The notes under the pieces: generated by a model
Seen by the model: only the letters and a program-made list of their open reading frames with translations
Told to the model about the DNA's origin: nothing
Databases searched by the model: none
Shown here: piece after piece, positions 8,930 to 18,382 of the stretch
Numbering within the stretch: position 1 is the stretch's first letter
How the letters are laid out: every line of letters starts with the position of its first letter
Assembly (NCBI GenBank): GCA_016715465.1
Contig: JADKAA010000024.1
Coordinates: 1,302,001-1,366,000, forward strand
Source of the DNA: Saprospiraceae bacterium
GTDB taxonomy: Bacteria > Bacteroidota > Bacteroidia > Chitinophagales > Saprospiraceae
Length of the DNA stretch: 64,000 bases
Reading direction: 5' to 3'
Position numbers and translations under genes: made by a program

Positions 8930-9490
8930 TCAAAACCGATCACCCAAGCCGCCGCCTTTCAGGAAAAACCACGATTCGAGTCTTTGACTTAGGTGGTGGA
9001 TGATGCTTATGCTGTTCTTGTCTTTTCGGAATGAGAATCCATCGTCCTGTACAATGTAATTTTCAATGACATTGTGCTGTTGATTGCTGCTTTTCAACCC
9101 GTCGGTAAACCAGATGTTTCTTACGGTCACGGTATAGGAATTCCCGTTTTTTTCGATTTCAAAGGTCGCATTTAAAGGCCGCTTCATATCTTCTATGGCC
9201 TTGATCCTTTTCCCCATGTAGGACTGCCAGTCCACCGGGTAGGCCAGGATCACACCCATAATCTTATCTTCGGTCATCTGTTTGACCTGGATACCACCTG
9301 TAGGGGAATTATGTGCTGTGAGCTCCTTTTCGGCAGAAATAAATGATACAGAGCCTGTGTACACTTTTTGAAAATATACCTTGCCGGCGTTGAGGTAAAA
9401 ATCGGCCTGCCTGGTCTCATTAAAAACCGGTGCTTTTTTACTGCAGGCAATAAATAGTAGCAGCGCCAAAAATGTTAAGTACGTACGCAT
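8930..9490 (-). CDS. Hypothetical lipoprotein
   Basis: A 186-residue protein with a lipobox at the N-terminus (MRTYLTFLALLLFIAC, Cys16), so lipid-anchored in the envelope. The rest is a small mixed alpha/beta sequence with no recognised family; the strand pair NATFEIEKNGNSYTVTVRNI is its clearest feature. It is divergently placed against the lipoprotein at 9629, sharing a roughly 140-bp upstream region. Confidence 0.7.
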   Translation of the reverse strand: MRTYLTFLALLLFIACSKKAPVFNETRQADFYLNAGKVYFQKVYTGSVSFISAEKELTAHNSPTGGIQVKQMTEDKIMGVILAYPVDWQSYMGKRIKAIEDMKRPLNATFEIEKNGNSYTVTVRNIWFTDGLKSSNQQHNVIENYIVQDDGFSFRKDKNSISIIHHLSQRLESWFFLKGGGLGDRF

Positions 9491-9628
9491 CTTTTACCAT
9501 ATTTTATACAAGCCTAATGTAAGTCCAAATCAAGACATTTTATAGAATTGCCATTGCTGTCAGTCATGACCATTGTCATTTGATTTTAAGTGACTTTGTA
9601 TTACATTACAAGTATTCAAAAAGGTGCA

Positions 9629-10342
9629 ATGATAGCAAATGGCCGTGTTCTTTGGTACATCTTGATCCTCCTTGTTTTAGGTTTTATGTTGGCTTGCAAC
9701 AGTGATAAAGTTAGCGTTTTACCGGTTCAGACCGATCAGGATCGTCGGACAAATATTGACAGTTTAAATGCCGGTTTGCTAGTGGATTTAGTAATTCCGG
9801 ATATTTCTCGAGATTCAGTATCGATTGAAAATCCGGATTCATTACCGGAGGAAGATTTGAATGATGATGCAGACAACGCATATGACCGGTTAAAATTTGG
9901 CATGACCCTGCAAGAGGTAAATGATTTAAATGAGGCGAAACAAAAACTAGTCAATCATTGTTACCGGTTTTCTTATTCCTTCAATGACAAAGGCGAATTG
10001 TATGCGATTTATTTGCGTTCAGATGCAGAAAAGGCCATTTATTACGAGACCCGACTTCAAAGTAAATATTCAAACCTTTGTCGCATCATTTCAGAAAAAT
10101 ATGGAAATAAAGATAATTGTGGCACATTGCCTTCCATATTTGAAGTAATGAACAATAAAACGATGTTCCTGGCAAAATGGCGTCTCGAAAATAAATTAAT
10201 TCAAGTTGGCATCACGCAGGTGGAGTTAAACGGATATAAAGTGCTTTGCAAGATTTCCAATCCTGTCATGGAGCAGGAAGCAAAGCGACAGAACTATTTG
10301 AAAAAAAATAAAAAACGCATTGATGCTTCTGAAAAATTTTAA
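9629..10342 (+). CDS. Hypothetical lipoprotein
   Basis: A 237-residue product from the ATG at 9629, chosen because it places a lipobox directly after one hydrophobic segment (WYILILLVLGFMLAC). An acidic linker rich in Asp and Glu (about 45-75) leads to a compact domain containing LKFGMTLQEVNDL, a phrase like the short helix-strand motif found in SmpA/OmlA-like and related envelope lipoproteins, though the match is weak. The C-terminus is Lys-rich. Function unknown. Confidence 0.65.
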   Translation: MIANGRVLWYILILLVLGFMLACNSDKVSVLPVQTDQDRRTNIDSLNAGLLVDLVIPDISRDSVSIENPDSLPEEDLNDDADNAYDRLKFGMTLQEVNDLNEAKQKLVNHCYRFSYSFNDKGELYAIYLRSDAEKAIYYETRLQSKYSNLCRIISEKYGNKDNCGTLPSIFEVMNNKTMFLAKWRLENKLIQVGITQVELNGYKVLCKISNPVMEQEAKRQNYLKKNKKRIDASEKF

Positions 10343-10454
10343 TCTTATTCTACTGCACCTGAAGTGCCAAGAGGTCAGGGCTGGAGATGATTGTAGTCAT
10401 CAAAAGTATCGACGAAATGGCCTTTCTTTTGTAATGAAGCTTAAATAAATTAAA

Positions 10455-12140
10455 ATGAAATGTATATCAATATTTTTAGCAATTCTGATGTCAATGGCAG
10501 GACTCTTTGCACAGCCTGAATATTCCAGAAATTCCCTGACGCTTATGGCCGTTGATTTTAATGAAAAACACAGCGGGGCACTGCTTGCTGAATTCCCTAA
10601 ATTGCCCCCGCCTGAAAAATTTTACAACAACCCATTGCAAAAGCCTGTGGTTTCAATGATGGGAATAAAAAGACCGGTAGTCGTGGAGATGCCGGAGCTG
10701 CTGCAATATATGCCCCAGGAATTTTTGATCAAAATGCTTGAAGAGCAAAAAGTAGCTCAGCAAATTTTAGGCGTCTGGTTCAATCGCCAAAAGGATGGCA
10801 GTTTTAACGTCGATGTGCTCAAACAGCGCGGTTTATATAATGCCAATGACAATGATTTCCTGGCTGCCACAGCTTCGAAGAGGGGAGAGTCTACCCTGAT
10901 GGATATGGGTTTAAAATTGGTAAATCAATCCTATGTACTGGTGTATGATTATTTCGACATCATGACGATGGATGAATATTACGAACTGAAAGCTATACCC
11001 GTCAAAAGCAGAACGAGCAACGGATATAAGGTCAAGGCTAAGTCCTACCTGTTCAGATTGGATTTCGGAGAGGAAGTAGCCAGTGAATTTTTCAATAAGT
11101 ATTGGGTAAGTGCCAGTGATCCGGACAAAGCAAGCAAGGCAGCTGCTTTTGACCGGGCCAACTTCAAATGGATACCGGTGGCAAATCAACGTGTGGAAGC
11201 TGAAGTGACCCAGTTTAACCCGGACCAGATTGCGGGGCTGAAAACACAGAAATCCAGGGAAGAATTAATCAAAACACTGCTGCTGGACATCATGGAAAAG
11301 GTAACCCCTCAGATGGAGGCCAGAAATGAATCCTTCAGGGTGAAAGCCATGGTAAGTAATGTAAGTCCAATTTCCGCTAAGATTGGGCGAAAAGAAGGCT
11401 TGTCTTTTGACCAGCGGTATTTCGTCTATGAAAACAGGGAGAAAAAGGATGGTACGATTAGAAAGAAACGGGTGGCTGTAGTGAAGTCGATGAAAGTGGT
11501 TGACAACCGTCAGGTAACCACAGGCAAAAGTAATGCTTCTGAATTTTATAAAATTTTTGGCGGCAAGATAGACAATATGGGGATGTTTATGGAGCAAAAT
11601 AATGATGCCGGACTTAATCTATTTTTAGGTTATGCGCCCCAAGGAATGGCCGGTTACACCGCAAGAATGGATTACTTCATTTCCAAAATGATGGGAGGTC
11701 TTGTACCTGCTGGCAAATCGGGTAAGGCATTGTCATCCATCTTGGTTTATGTGGAAGGTGCTTATGACAGTCGCAAATATCCGGATTTAAAGGAAGATGC
11801 GTTTGAATTTACCAGGGTGAGCCTTGGCCTTGGCAAAGACATTTACCTTGTGAGTGGTGTTTTTCTGGAACCCTTTGTGGGTTACGGACTTGAATTTACC
11901 GATTGGGAGATTGAGGATGTAAAATTTTCTTTCGAAACAGACTTCGCCGAAATGGGAATGCGACTGGGCATTCACCTGAGTCCGACATTCCAGTTGATGG
12001 GTTCATATAAACACAACCTGGTATTTAAAACCAATGTGAAAAATGAGAGCGCCGGAACCAGTGAGACATTTGATTATGATGAATTTTTTGAGGATAGGGT
12101 TAAGCCCGGATATACAGCCGGGATCAGACTGATGTTTTAA
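10455..12140 (+). CDS. Exported protein of unknown function, first gene of a five-gene operon
   Basis: 561 residues with signal peptide MKCISIFLAILMSMAGLFAQ. The middle has long alpha/beta sequence with VKAMVSNVSPISAKIGRKEG then LSFDQRYFVYE (about 297-325), which looks like an assembly or binding domain. The last about 150 residues alternate in barrel fashion (VYVEGAYDSRKYP, FTRVSLGLGKDIYLVSG, FLEPFVGYGLEF, EMGMRLGIHLSP) and end with IRLMF, consistent with outer-membrane insertion. The next gene starts 19 bp downstream. I do not recognise a named family; the neighbours suggest a role in a shared envelope complex. Confidence 0.7.
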   Translation: MKCISIFLAILMSMAGLFAQPEYSRNSLTLMAVDFNEKHSGALLAEFPKLPPPEKFYNNPLQKPVVSMMGIKRPVVVEMPELLQYMPQEFLIKMLEEQKVAQQILGVWFNRQKDGSFNVDVLKQRGLYNANDNDFLAATASKRGESTLMDMGLKLVNQSYVLVYDYFDIMTMDEYYELKAIPVKSRTSNGYKVKAKSYLFRLDFGEEVASEFFNKYWVSASDPDKASKAAAFDRANFKWIPVANQRVEAEVTQFNPDQIAGLKTQKSREELIKTLLLDIMEKVTPQMEARNESFRVKAMVSNVSPISAKIGRKEGLSFDQRYFVYENREKKDGTIRKKRVAVVKSMKVVDNRQVTTGKSNASEFYKIFGGKIDNMGMFMEQNNDAGLNLFLGYAPQGMAGYTARMDYFISKMMGGLVPAGKSGKALSSILVYVEGAYDSRKYPDLKEDAFEFTRVSLGLGKDIYLVSGVFLEPFVGYGLEFTDWEIEDVKFSFETDFAEMGMRLGIHLSPTFQLMGSYKHNLVFKTNVKNESAGTSETFDYDEFFEDRVKPGYTAGIRLMF

Positions 12141-12159
12141 TGATTAAAATTTAATAAAT

Positions 12160-12675
12160 ATGAAATCGAGAGTAAATCTAATGTTGGTTATGGCCATTGT
12201 CGCCACGTTTTTGTCATGCAAGACCTCCAGGACCAATAAAGAAGCCGTAATGGCAGGATACGTCAGTGGCAATTATGAAGTCGAATGTATGGGTACCGGC
12301 ATGGATGGCACCCAGTTGGTAAAGGTATGGGGCTTTGGCACCGATCCTGAAAAGGCTGCGTACCAGGCACGAAAAAATGCGGTACACGCCGTAGTATTTA
12401 AAGGCATAAACGCCGGCAAACCCGGGTGTATGACTCGGCCACTGGTGACCCAGCCAGGTGCTGAAGAATTGCACAGGGAATTTTTCGGAACTTTCTTTAC
12501 CGATGGAGGCAGGTACCTCAATTTTGTCTCCATGGCCAATGATGGCACCGTTGACAGGATCAAGATGACGAGTCGCGAATATAAGGTGGGTTCCGTAGTT
12601 TCCGTCCGTCACGCTGCTTTGCGCGAGGAGTTGGAAGCTGCAGGCATTATTAAGAAATTGGGACAGGGTTTTTAA
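12160..12675 (+). CDS. Small lipoprotein of the five-gene operon
   Basis: 171 residues. Signal sequence with lipobox MAIVATFLSC. The mature protein has a pattern (GNYEVECMGTGMDGTQLVKVWG ... EKAAYQARKNAVHAVVFKGI) of a strand pair followed by an Ala-rich helix, reminiscent of LPP20-like periplasmic lipoproteins; this is a shape resemblance only. Separated by 19 bp from genes on both sides, so almost certainly co-transcribed. Confidence 0.68.
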   Translation: MKSRVNLMLVMAIVATFLSCKTSRTNKEAVMAGYVSGNYEVECMGTGMDGTQLVKVWGFGTDPEKAAYQARKNAVHAVVFKGINAGKPGCMTRPLVTQPGAEELHREFFGTFFTDGGRYLNFVSMANDGTVDRIKMTSREYKVGSVVSVRHAALREELEAAGIIKKLGQGF

Positions 12676-12694
12676 CCTCACAATTGAATATAAG

Positions 12695-13651
12695 ATGAGA
12701 AAATACATGATATGGCTGGTAATGGCAGCAGTGGTCTCCACTGTATATGCCCAGGCAAAGAAACCAACCCTTATGGTGGTACCCAGTGACAATTGGTGCA
12801 TCAGGAATGGATACACCACTACCTTTGATGAGATGGGCACGTTAAAGACCATTCCGGATTATAAACTTGCTTTGCAGAATGAGACAGATTTGCTCATGAC
12901 CATTGGCAAGATCAATACCATGATGTCCGACCGGGGTTTCCCATTGGTCAGCATGGAGACCGCCATCAAAAATATGGAGCGGGAAAGTGCCGAAGTGGCC
13001 ATGATGAGCAGTAAATCAGGGGGCAATCTGGTGGAAAGTCCCATCGATATTTTACAAAGAACGGCCAATGCCGACATCATCATTCAGCTTACCTATGTGA
13101 TCAATCAGGAGGGGCCGCGGCGTTCCATTACTTTTATGTTGCAGGGCCTGGATGCGTACACCAAGAAGCAAATAGCCGGAGCCCAGGGTACAGGTGAACC
13201 TTCCTTTGCCACCCAGACGCCGGTGCTGCTCGAAGAAGCCGTACTGGCCCACATCGACGATTTCAATTCAAGGTTGCAGGTGCATTTTGATGATCTGTTT
13301 ACGAATGGGCGTGAAGTGGTATTCCAGGCGAGGATATTTGACGGATCTGCGGTGGACCTGGAAGAAGAATATTTTTTTAAGAATGAGAACCTGGAGCTGG
13401 GTGAGATCATTGAGAACTGGGTGAGCGAAAACACCATGCAGGGTAGATTCAGCACAAATACCTACACCCAGAATGTCATTCGTTTTGAGCAGGTAAGAAT
13501 TCCACTGTACGACGATAAGGGAAGGGCCAACGATACCAGAAGATGGCTCAGGGATTTGCGCACACTATTAAGTAAAAGTCCATTCAACCAACAGAGTAAA
13601 ATCTACACCCGCGGCTTGGGTGAAGTTTGGCTGATCATTGGAGAAAAATAA
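12695..13651 (+). CDS. Exported protein, possibly DUF6175-like
   Basis: 318 residues with signal peptide MRKYMIWLVMAAVVSTVYAQ. The segment KKPTLMVVPSDNWCIRNGY (about 22-40) and the following helix MSDRGFPLVSMETAIKNM resemble an uncharacterised Bacteroidota family I recall as DUF6175, usually found beside CsgG-like or lipoprotein genes; the family name needs a Pfam check. The domain ADIIIQLTYVINQEGPRRSI with LDAYTKKQIAGAQG looks like the alpha/beta fold used by periplasmic assembly proteins. Acts probably in the periplasm. Confidence 0.65.
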   Translation: MRKYMIWLVMAAVVSTVYAQAKKPTLMVVPSDNWCIRNGYTTTFDEMGTLKTIPDYKLALQNETDLLMTIGKINTMMSDRGFPLVSMETAIKNMERESAEVAMMSSKSGGNLVESPIDILQRTANADIIIQLTYVINQEGPRRSITFMLQGLDAYTKKQIAGAQGTGEPSFATQTPVLLEEAVLAHIDDFNSRLQVHFDDLFTNGREVVFQARIFDGSAVDLEEEYFFKNENLELGEIIENWVSENTMQGRFSTNTYTQNVIRFEQVRIPLYDDKGRANDTRRWLRDLRTLLSKSPFNQQSKIYTRGLGEVWLIIGEK

Positions 13652-13661
13652 AACAGGCATC

Positions 13662-14630
13662 ATGAAAACAATTATATATAGCTGTTTTTTGTGTTTTATC
13701 AGTGTTGCGATGGGAGCACAAAACACACGACCTTCGGCAAATGACTACGACAGGATCAGCCTGAGTGTTTTCATCCCGGATCAGGTAGAAAACATACCGG
13801 CATCAGCCAGGAGTACCCTCATCAACAGGCTCACCCAGGCAGTAACCAAAAAAGGACTCGCAGGAGCAGGGGCAAGTCCCAGATTTCTGCTGACAGCCAA
13901 CATGGACGTCTTGTCCAAAGACGTTGTAGCCGGCGCTCCCAATAAGCAGGCATATCAATTTGATGTGTCGTTGTTCATAGTGGACTTTGTGGATAAAATT
14001 ACCGTGAGTTCTACCTCCTTTGAGGTCAAGGGCGCCGGTAACAATGAAGCCAAGGCTTACACCAATGCCATCAGAAGCATCGATTTAAAAAATCCCAAAG
14101 TAGATCAGTTCCTGGATGAGGGTAAAATTAAAATCATTGAATACTACAATTCGCGGTGTGGTTTTATTGTGGCCAGGGCAAAGGCTCAGGCTTCACAGCG
14201 ACTGTATGCAGAAGCCATGTCAACCTTGGCAGGCATACCCGAGGTTTGCAAGGATTGTTATGTACAGGCGATGAAAGAAATTGGCCCCATTTACAAAGAA
14301 TTTGCCGATTACAATTGCAAAATCCTCATCAGTGCTGCTTCTTCCTGCTGGGCAGCCCGGCCGAATACCGAAGGGGCCCAACTTGCCGGTTCCCTGCTTA
14401 CTCAGATAGATCCGGGATCCGTCTGTTACGGCGAAGCGCAGCAATTGATCTCCAGGATGGAGCAGAAAGTTTTGAAAGACGAAAACAGAGACTGGAAGTT
14501 CATCGAAAAGGTATTTGAAAACGAAGTGATGCTGGAATCATTGCGCATACGGGCATGGAGGGACGTAGGCGTTGCCTGGGGCAAAGGGCAGCAACCTACC
14601 TATAACGACATCATCTGGATTTTCAGGTAA
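13662..14630 (+). CDS. Exported protein of unknown function, fourth gene of operon
   Basis: 322 residues from the ATG at 13662, 10 bp after the previous stop; the upstream ATG at 13638 overlaps the previous gene and spoils the signal peptide MKTIIYSCFLCFISVAMGAQ. An N-terminal part (ISLSVFIPDQVENIPASARSTL) leads to a beta region, then the C-terminal half is helical with paired Cys residues (SRCGF, EVCKDC, NCKIL, SSCW, SVCYG) suggesting disulfides and TPR-like packing (AQASQRLYAEAMSTLAGIP). No family recognised. Confidence 0.62.
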   Translation: MKTIIYSCFLCFISVAMGAQNTRPSANDYDRISLSVFIPDQVENIPASARSTLINRLTQAVTKKGLAGAGASPRFLLTANMDVLSKDVVAGAPNKQAYQFDVSLFIVDFVDKITVSSTSFEVKGAGNNEAKAYTNAIRSIDLKNPKVDQFLDEGKIKIIEYYNSRCGFIVARAKAQASQRLYAEAMSTLAGIPEVCKDCYVQAMKEIGPIYKEFADYNCKILISAASSCWAARPNTEGAQLAGSLLTQIDPGSVCYGEAQQLISRMEQKVLKDENRDWKFIEKVFENEVMLESLRIRAWRDVGVAWGKGQQPTYNDIIWIFR

Positions 14631-14680
14631 ATACTTTCAGCGTACCTGATACTAATCTTATTTATTAAATTGTAGTGACC

Positions 14681-16447
14681 ATGAAAACAGCAGCGATCTG
14701 CATAGGATTTATATTATTGGCGGGATCAATCACCATGTTGCCGGCACAGGGTAATTACACCGAAATGGGCAAGTATGCCGTGGTGTTGGGCAATGGCTGG
14801 GTGCAAACTCAGGACGGGCAACCGGATTATTATGCATTTTCAAAAGGTGCCCTATTGGTTTCATTAAAAAAGGATCCGGCACCCACGTCTGGAAATGGCG
14901 GGATAACGCAATACGTGCTGGTCTACACACAGGCACTGAAAGCGGCGAATGAATTTGTAGAATCCAGTAAACCATCAAACCCTGCTTTTCTGCTTGGCCA
15001 AACGGCAGCCTACAGACTGACCGTAAAATCTAAAATTTCCGGTAACAAACGCTTTGTCTATTTCATAACCGTCGGCAGACAGGTGTACGAGCTTTCTGTT
15101 GCGGATGCCGGAGCAGGATTTGAACCATCCCCTGAGGCCATGGCATTCCTGGAATTGATCTACCTCAGGGATGAACCTGCGAGTAAAACAATGGCCTTGG
15201 CCCGTGCTCAAAAGCGAAATATACAGGTAGGAGGACCCGCTCCAACAGATGATAAAGCCGACGATCTGTCTGCAATGAAGAAGGTTAAGGTGTACGATGG
15301 AGAAGCTCAGGACAAGGGTGATGGCAATGTTGTCGAAAAGGCAAATGGAGCCACTTTTACCGCACCGGCCTCCTCATTGGCATCGGGAGAAAAGTTGTCC
15401 ATCCGCCAGGAGGTTGGAGACATCGATTTTTTTGAGGGGTATTTTGAGGAAGAAGGCATGAAAACCCTTACCGACAATTTTAAGATGTTGCGTTTGTACG
15501 AGATAGGACCGGAAGGAAAAAAATTTGACAACCCGGGTGAGATTGAAGTAGTCATACCGAAAAACGAACTTCCACAGGGCAGGAGTTATAAAGACATTGT
15601 GGCTGTGATGATATCCGGGAATGAAATAGAAATGGTGCCTTTTGAGGTAACTGATGAGGGCATCAAAGTGAAGGTAGAACATTGTTCGTACCTGGCCATA
15701 CCGATCCTCATCCTTGCTGGTGCTGCGACGGTAATATTTGGTACAGCACTGGCCAACATCAAAAAGGGATCTGACCCGGTGTTCAAGAAAAAATGTGCCG
15801 ATTGGATCGATATTGACCATGCCCAAAACGAACCCCTGAAAAAGATCATTGATGACCCGGGGAATTTTAAAATAAACGACGATGGCACCTTGTCGCTCGA
15901 TGTGGGTAAGCCATTAAAGGGCAAAATTATTGGCATGGGCAACCACCTGCTTAAACCCGGTCAGTTTATTGCAAAACCGATAGGCGATTGTGTCAATTAT
16001 TCCAATTTATTTGGATGCGTCCTCAAAGCAAAAGGCTATCAGGTAAAGGTTGTAGCTGGTAAAGCCGTTTATCCTGACAACACCGGCGGACACCAGTGGT
16101 TAGAAGTGATCTACAAAGGAAAACCGCATTACCTGGACACATATGAACCTTCCAAAGCTAAGTTAATACCCCTGGATGAAGCTACTAAAACCTTCCAATT
16201 GAAACCCGGCACCATGTGCACGGAGACCGGACCCAAAAGCTACGATAAGAACTGGTTTCGGGGTTTGATCACCGACAAAGATGCCATGCTCAGCCGGTAC
16301 AAGGCATTAAGAGAGGAACACCGTGTACTCAATGAAGCCTGCGTCGCCGGAAGTGTACCCGCGTGTAACGAACGCCGGGAAGTTTATCTTGAAGCCATGG
16401 ACCTAAGGAAAAAACTCGAAGCAATGGGCGTTAAAGTAGTGGACTGA
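14681..16447 (+). CDS. Exported membrane-anchored protein with ZU5-like region and transglutaminase-like domain
   Basis: 588 residues from ATG 14681 (signal peptide MKTAAICIGFILLAGSITMLPAQ). An N-terminal alpha/beta domain (about 25-165) is followed by a linker and a beta region (about 220-340; GATFTAPASSLASGEKLSI) that looks like a ZU5 domain. One hydrophobic segment (YLAIPILILAGAATVIFGTA, about 342-363) could be a membrane span. The C-terminal domain has the transglutaminase-like order Cys (GDCVNYSNLFGC, C437), His (GGHQWLEV, H471), Asp (YLDTYEP, D486). This suggests a peptidase, amidase or cross-linking role on proteins or peptidoglycan. Last gene of the operon; tandem hairpins follow. Confidence 0.7.
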   Translation: MKTAAICIGFILLAGSITMLPAQGNYTEMGKYAVVLGNGWVQTQDGQPDYYAFSKGALLVSLKKDPAPTSGNGGITQYVLVYTQALKAANEFVESSKPSNPAFLLGQTAAYRLTVKSKISGNKRFVYFITVGRQVYELSVADAGAGFEPSPEAMAFLELIYLRDEPASKTMALARAQKRNIQVGGPAPTDDKADDLSAMKKVKVYDGEAQDKGDGNVVEKANGATFTAPASSLASGEKLSIRQEVGDIDFFEGYFEEEGMKTLTDNFKMLRLYEIGPEGKKFDNPGEIEVVIPKNELPQGRSYKDIVAVMISGNEIEMVPFEVTDEGIKVKVEHCSYLAIPILILAGAATVIFGTALANIKKGSDPVFKKKCADWIDIDHAQNEPLKKIIDDPGNFKINDDGTLSLDVGKPLKGKIIGMGNHLLKPGQFIAKPIGDCVNYSNLFGCVLKAKGYQVKVVAGKAVYPDNTGGHQWLEVIYKGKPHYLDTYEPSKAKLIPLDEATKTFQLKPGTMCTETGPKSYDKNWFRGLITDKDAMLSRYKALREEHRVLNEACVAGSVPACNERREVYLEAMDLRKKLEAMGVKVVD

Positions 16448-16456
16448 GTCTGAATA

Positions 16457-16500
16457 GAGCCGCAAGCATCGCGGCTCAGCACTACCTGGTTAGTGCCTTT
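16457..16500 (+). terminator. Two consecutive hairpins after the five-gene operon
   Basis: GAGCCGC-aagcatc-GCGGCTC (16457-16477) is a perfect 7-bp stem; GCACTA-cctggt-TAGTGC (16479-16496) follows with only a short CTTT tail. Probable transcription end, but without a long U run it may instead be a degenerate REP-like element (CTACCTGG is present). Confidence 0.5.
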
Positions 16501-16539
16501 CCAGCATTAAAAAATGGCTAGACGAAGTCAGCCTGTAAT

Positions 16540-16627
16540 ATCACCAGATCACCAGATCACCAGATCACCAGATCACCAGATCACCAGATCACCAGATCAC
16601 CAGATCACCAGATCACCAGATCACCAG
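16540..16627. repeat. 8-bp tandem repeat ATCACCAG, 11 copies
   Basis: Eleven perfect units of ATCACCAG. It ends 4 bp before the stop codon (complement, 16632-16634) of the ABC-F gene. Confidence 0.97.
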
Positions 16628-16631
16628 ATCA

Positions 16632-18269
16632 TCACCCCTTCTTCTCCACCTCTTTCAAACTCTCCATGCGGTTTCTGGCCAGGAATTCATCGATGGTCTC
16701 GAAGTGTTCAAGAACACGTTTGTCTTTGAACTCAAAAACTTTCTGTGAAAGGCCTTGAAGAAAATCCCTGTCGTGGGAAACCAGGATGAGGGTGCCGTCA
16801 AAGTTGAGCAGGGCTTCCTTCAGTATGTCTTTTGACTTGAGGTCAAGGTGGTTGGTAGGTTCGTCGAGGATTAGCAGGTTGACGGGTTCCAGCAGCAACT
16901 TGACCATGGCCAGTCGCGTGCGTTCTCCACCGGAAAGTACACTCACTTTTTTATCGATGTCGTCTCCTGAAAACATGAAGCAACCCAGGATGGTCTTCAA
17001 CTGGGTGCGCACGTCGCCTTCGGCAACTTCGTCCACAGTTTGGAAGACGGTGAGTTCGGGGTCGAGCAGGGCCGCTTCGTTTTGGGCGAAGTAACCGATC
17101 TTTACATTGTGACCGATGGTGCATTTGCCTTCGTATTCGATCTCACCCATGATGGCCTTGATCATGGTGGATTTACCTTCGCCGTTCCGGCCCACAAAAC
17201 TTACCTTTTCACCCCTTTTAATGGCCATGGAAGCGTCGCGGAAGACCACATGGTCCCCGTAGTTTTTGGACAGGGACTCCACTGTGACCGGATAATCGCC
17301 GGAGCGGATAGAGGGCGGGAAACGCAATTTCAGGGCGGAGTTATCCACTTCATCCACTTCGATGAGTTCCATCTTTTCCAGCATGCGCTCCACGGAGTTC
17401 ACCTGGTTGGTTTTGGAATAGGTACCCTTGAATCGTTCGATGAACAATTTACTGTCCGCAATGGTCTTCTGCTGTTCCTTGTAGGCCTTCAGCTGGTGTA
17501 CCCGGCGTTCTTCCCGCAGTTGCAGATAGTGACTGTAATTGGCTTTGTAGTCGTAGATCTTACCCATCGTCACTTCGATGGTGCGGTTGGTGATGTTGTC
17601 GATAAAGGCCCGGTCGTGGGAGATGACCATAACCGCCTTCGCTTTATTGACCAGGAAGTTTTCCAGCCAGATTACCGACTCGATGTCGATGTGGTTGGTA
17701 GGCTCATCGAGCAGGATAAGGTCGGGTTCCTTGAGCAGGATCTTCGCCAGTTCGATGCGCATACGCCAGCCACCGCTGAATTCACTGGTTGGGCGGGTAA
17801 AGTCCTCGCGTTTGAAACCAAGACCCAACAACGTCTTTTCTACCTCTGCATCGTAGTTCACATCTTCCAGGGCATAGTACTTTTCGCCGAGTTCAGATAC
17901 CTGTTCGATGAGTTTCATGTATTCATCAGAGTCGTAGTCGGTGCGACTGGACATCTCGTGGTTGAGGCGGTCCATCTCATCGCGCATTTCGAATACATGT
18001 CCAAATGCTTTGGCCGTTTCCTCAAAAACCGTACAATTGTCATCCGTGAGCAAGTGCTGCGGCAGGTAGGCAATGACCGCATCTTTTGGTGCCCGCACGT
18101 AGCCCTTAGTCGGCTTTTTTACCCCGGCAATAATTTTCATCATGGTGGACTTTCCGGCCCCGTTTTTACCCATGAGTGCGATCTTATCGTTTTCGTTGAT
18201 CACAAAGGAAATATTGCTAAAAAGCGTACTTCCACTAAATTCTACGGCCAGTCCGTCAACAGAAATCAT
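16632..18269 (-). CDS. ABC-F family ATPase (ribosome-associated)
   Basis: 545 residues from the ATG at 18269 (MISVDGLAVEF...). An in-frame extension to 18476 is low-complexity, Cys/Pro/Ser-rich and non-homologous, so it was rejected. Two ATPase modules without membrane segments: Walker A GKNGAGKST (about 34-42) and GRNGEGKST; signatures FSGGWRMR and LSGGERTR; Walker B LILLDEPTNHID and LLILDEPTNHLD. A charged linker (about 230-300, QLREERRVHQLKAYKEQQKT) matches the P-site tRNA interaction motif region. ABC-F proteins act on the ribosomal E site, aiding translation or protecting from antibiotics; which role applies cannot be told. Hairpins occur in its 5' leader (18383-18466). Confidence 0.92.
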   Translation of the reverse strand: MISVDGLAVEFSGSTLFSNISFVINENDKIALMGKNGAGKSTMMKIIAGVKKPTKGYVRAPKDAVIAYLPQHLLTDDNCTVFEETAKAFGHVFEMRDEMDRLNHEMSSRTDYDSDEYMKLIEQVSELGEKYYALEDVNYDAEVEKTLLGLGFKREDFTRPTSEFSGGWRMRIELAKILLKEPDLILLDEPTNHIDIESVIWLENFLVNKAKAVMVISHDRAFIDNITNRTIEVTMGKIYDYKANYSHYLQLREERRVHQLKAYKEQQKTIADSKLFIERFKGTYSKTNQVNSVERMLEKMELIEVDEVDNSALKLRFPPSIRSGDYPVTVESLSKNYGDHVVFRDASMAIKRGEKVSFVGRNGEGKSTMIKAIMGEIEYEGKCTIGHNVKIGYFAQNEAALLDPELTVFQTVDEVAEGDVRTQLKTILGCFMFSGDDIDKKVSVLSGGERTRLAMVKLLLEPVNLLILDEPTNHLDLKSKDILKEALLNFDGTLILVSHDRDFLQGLSQKVFEFKDKRVLEHFETIDEFLARNRMESLKEVEKKG

Positions 18270-18382
18270 CTTACCAAATTTTATTGGGGGGCAAAGGTAA
18301 TGATTTATTGGTTTTTTGCAGCGCGTTTTTTCGCAGAATGGCTGTTCAGAAGGATCGGAGCAACGGAATGACCGAGTGGTTG

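Noticed and set aside
16514..16729. Open frame made of repeated SPDHQITR
   Set aside because: It is only translation of the 8-bp ATCACCAG repeat.
17040..18371. Long plus-strand open frame opposite the ABC-F gene
   Set aside because: Antisense shadow of a strongly supported gene; the residues match no family and follow the codon pattern of the real strand.
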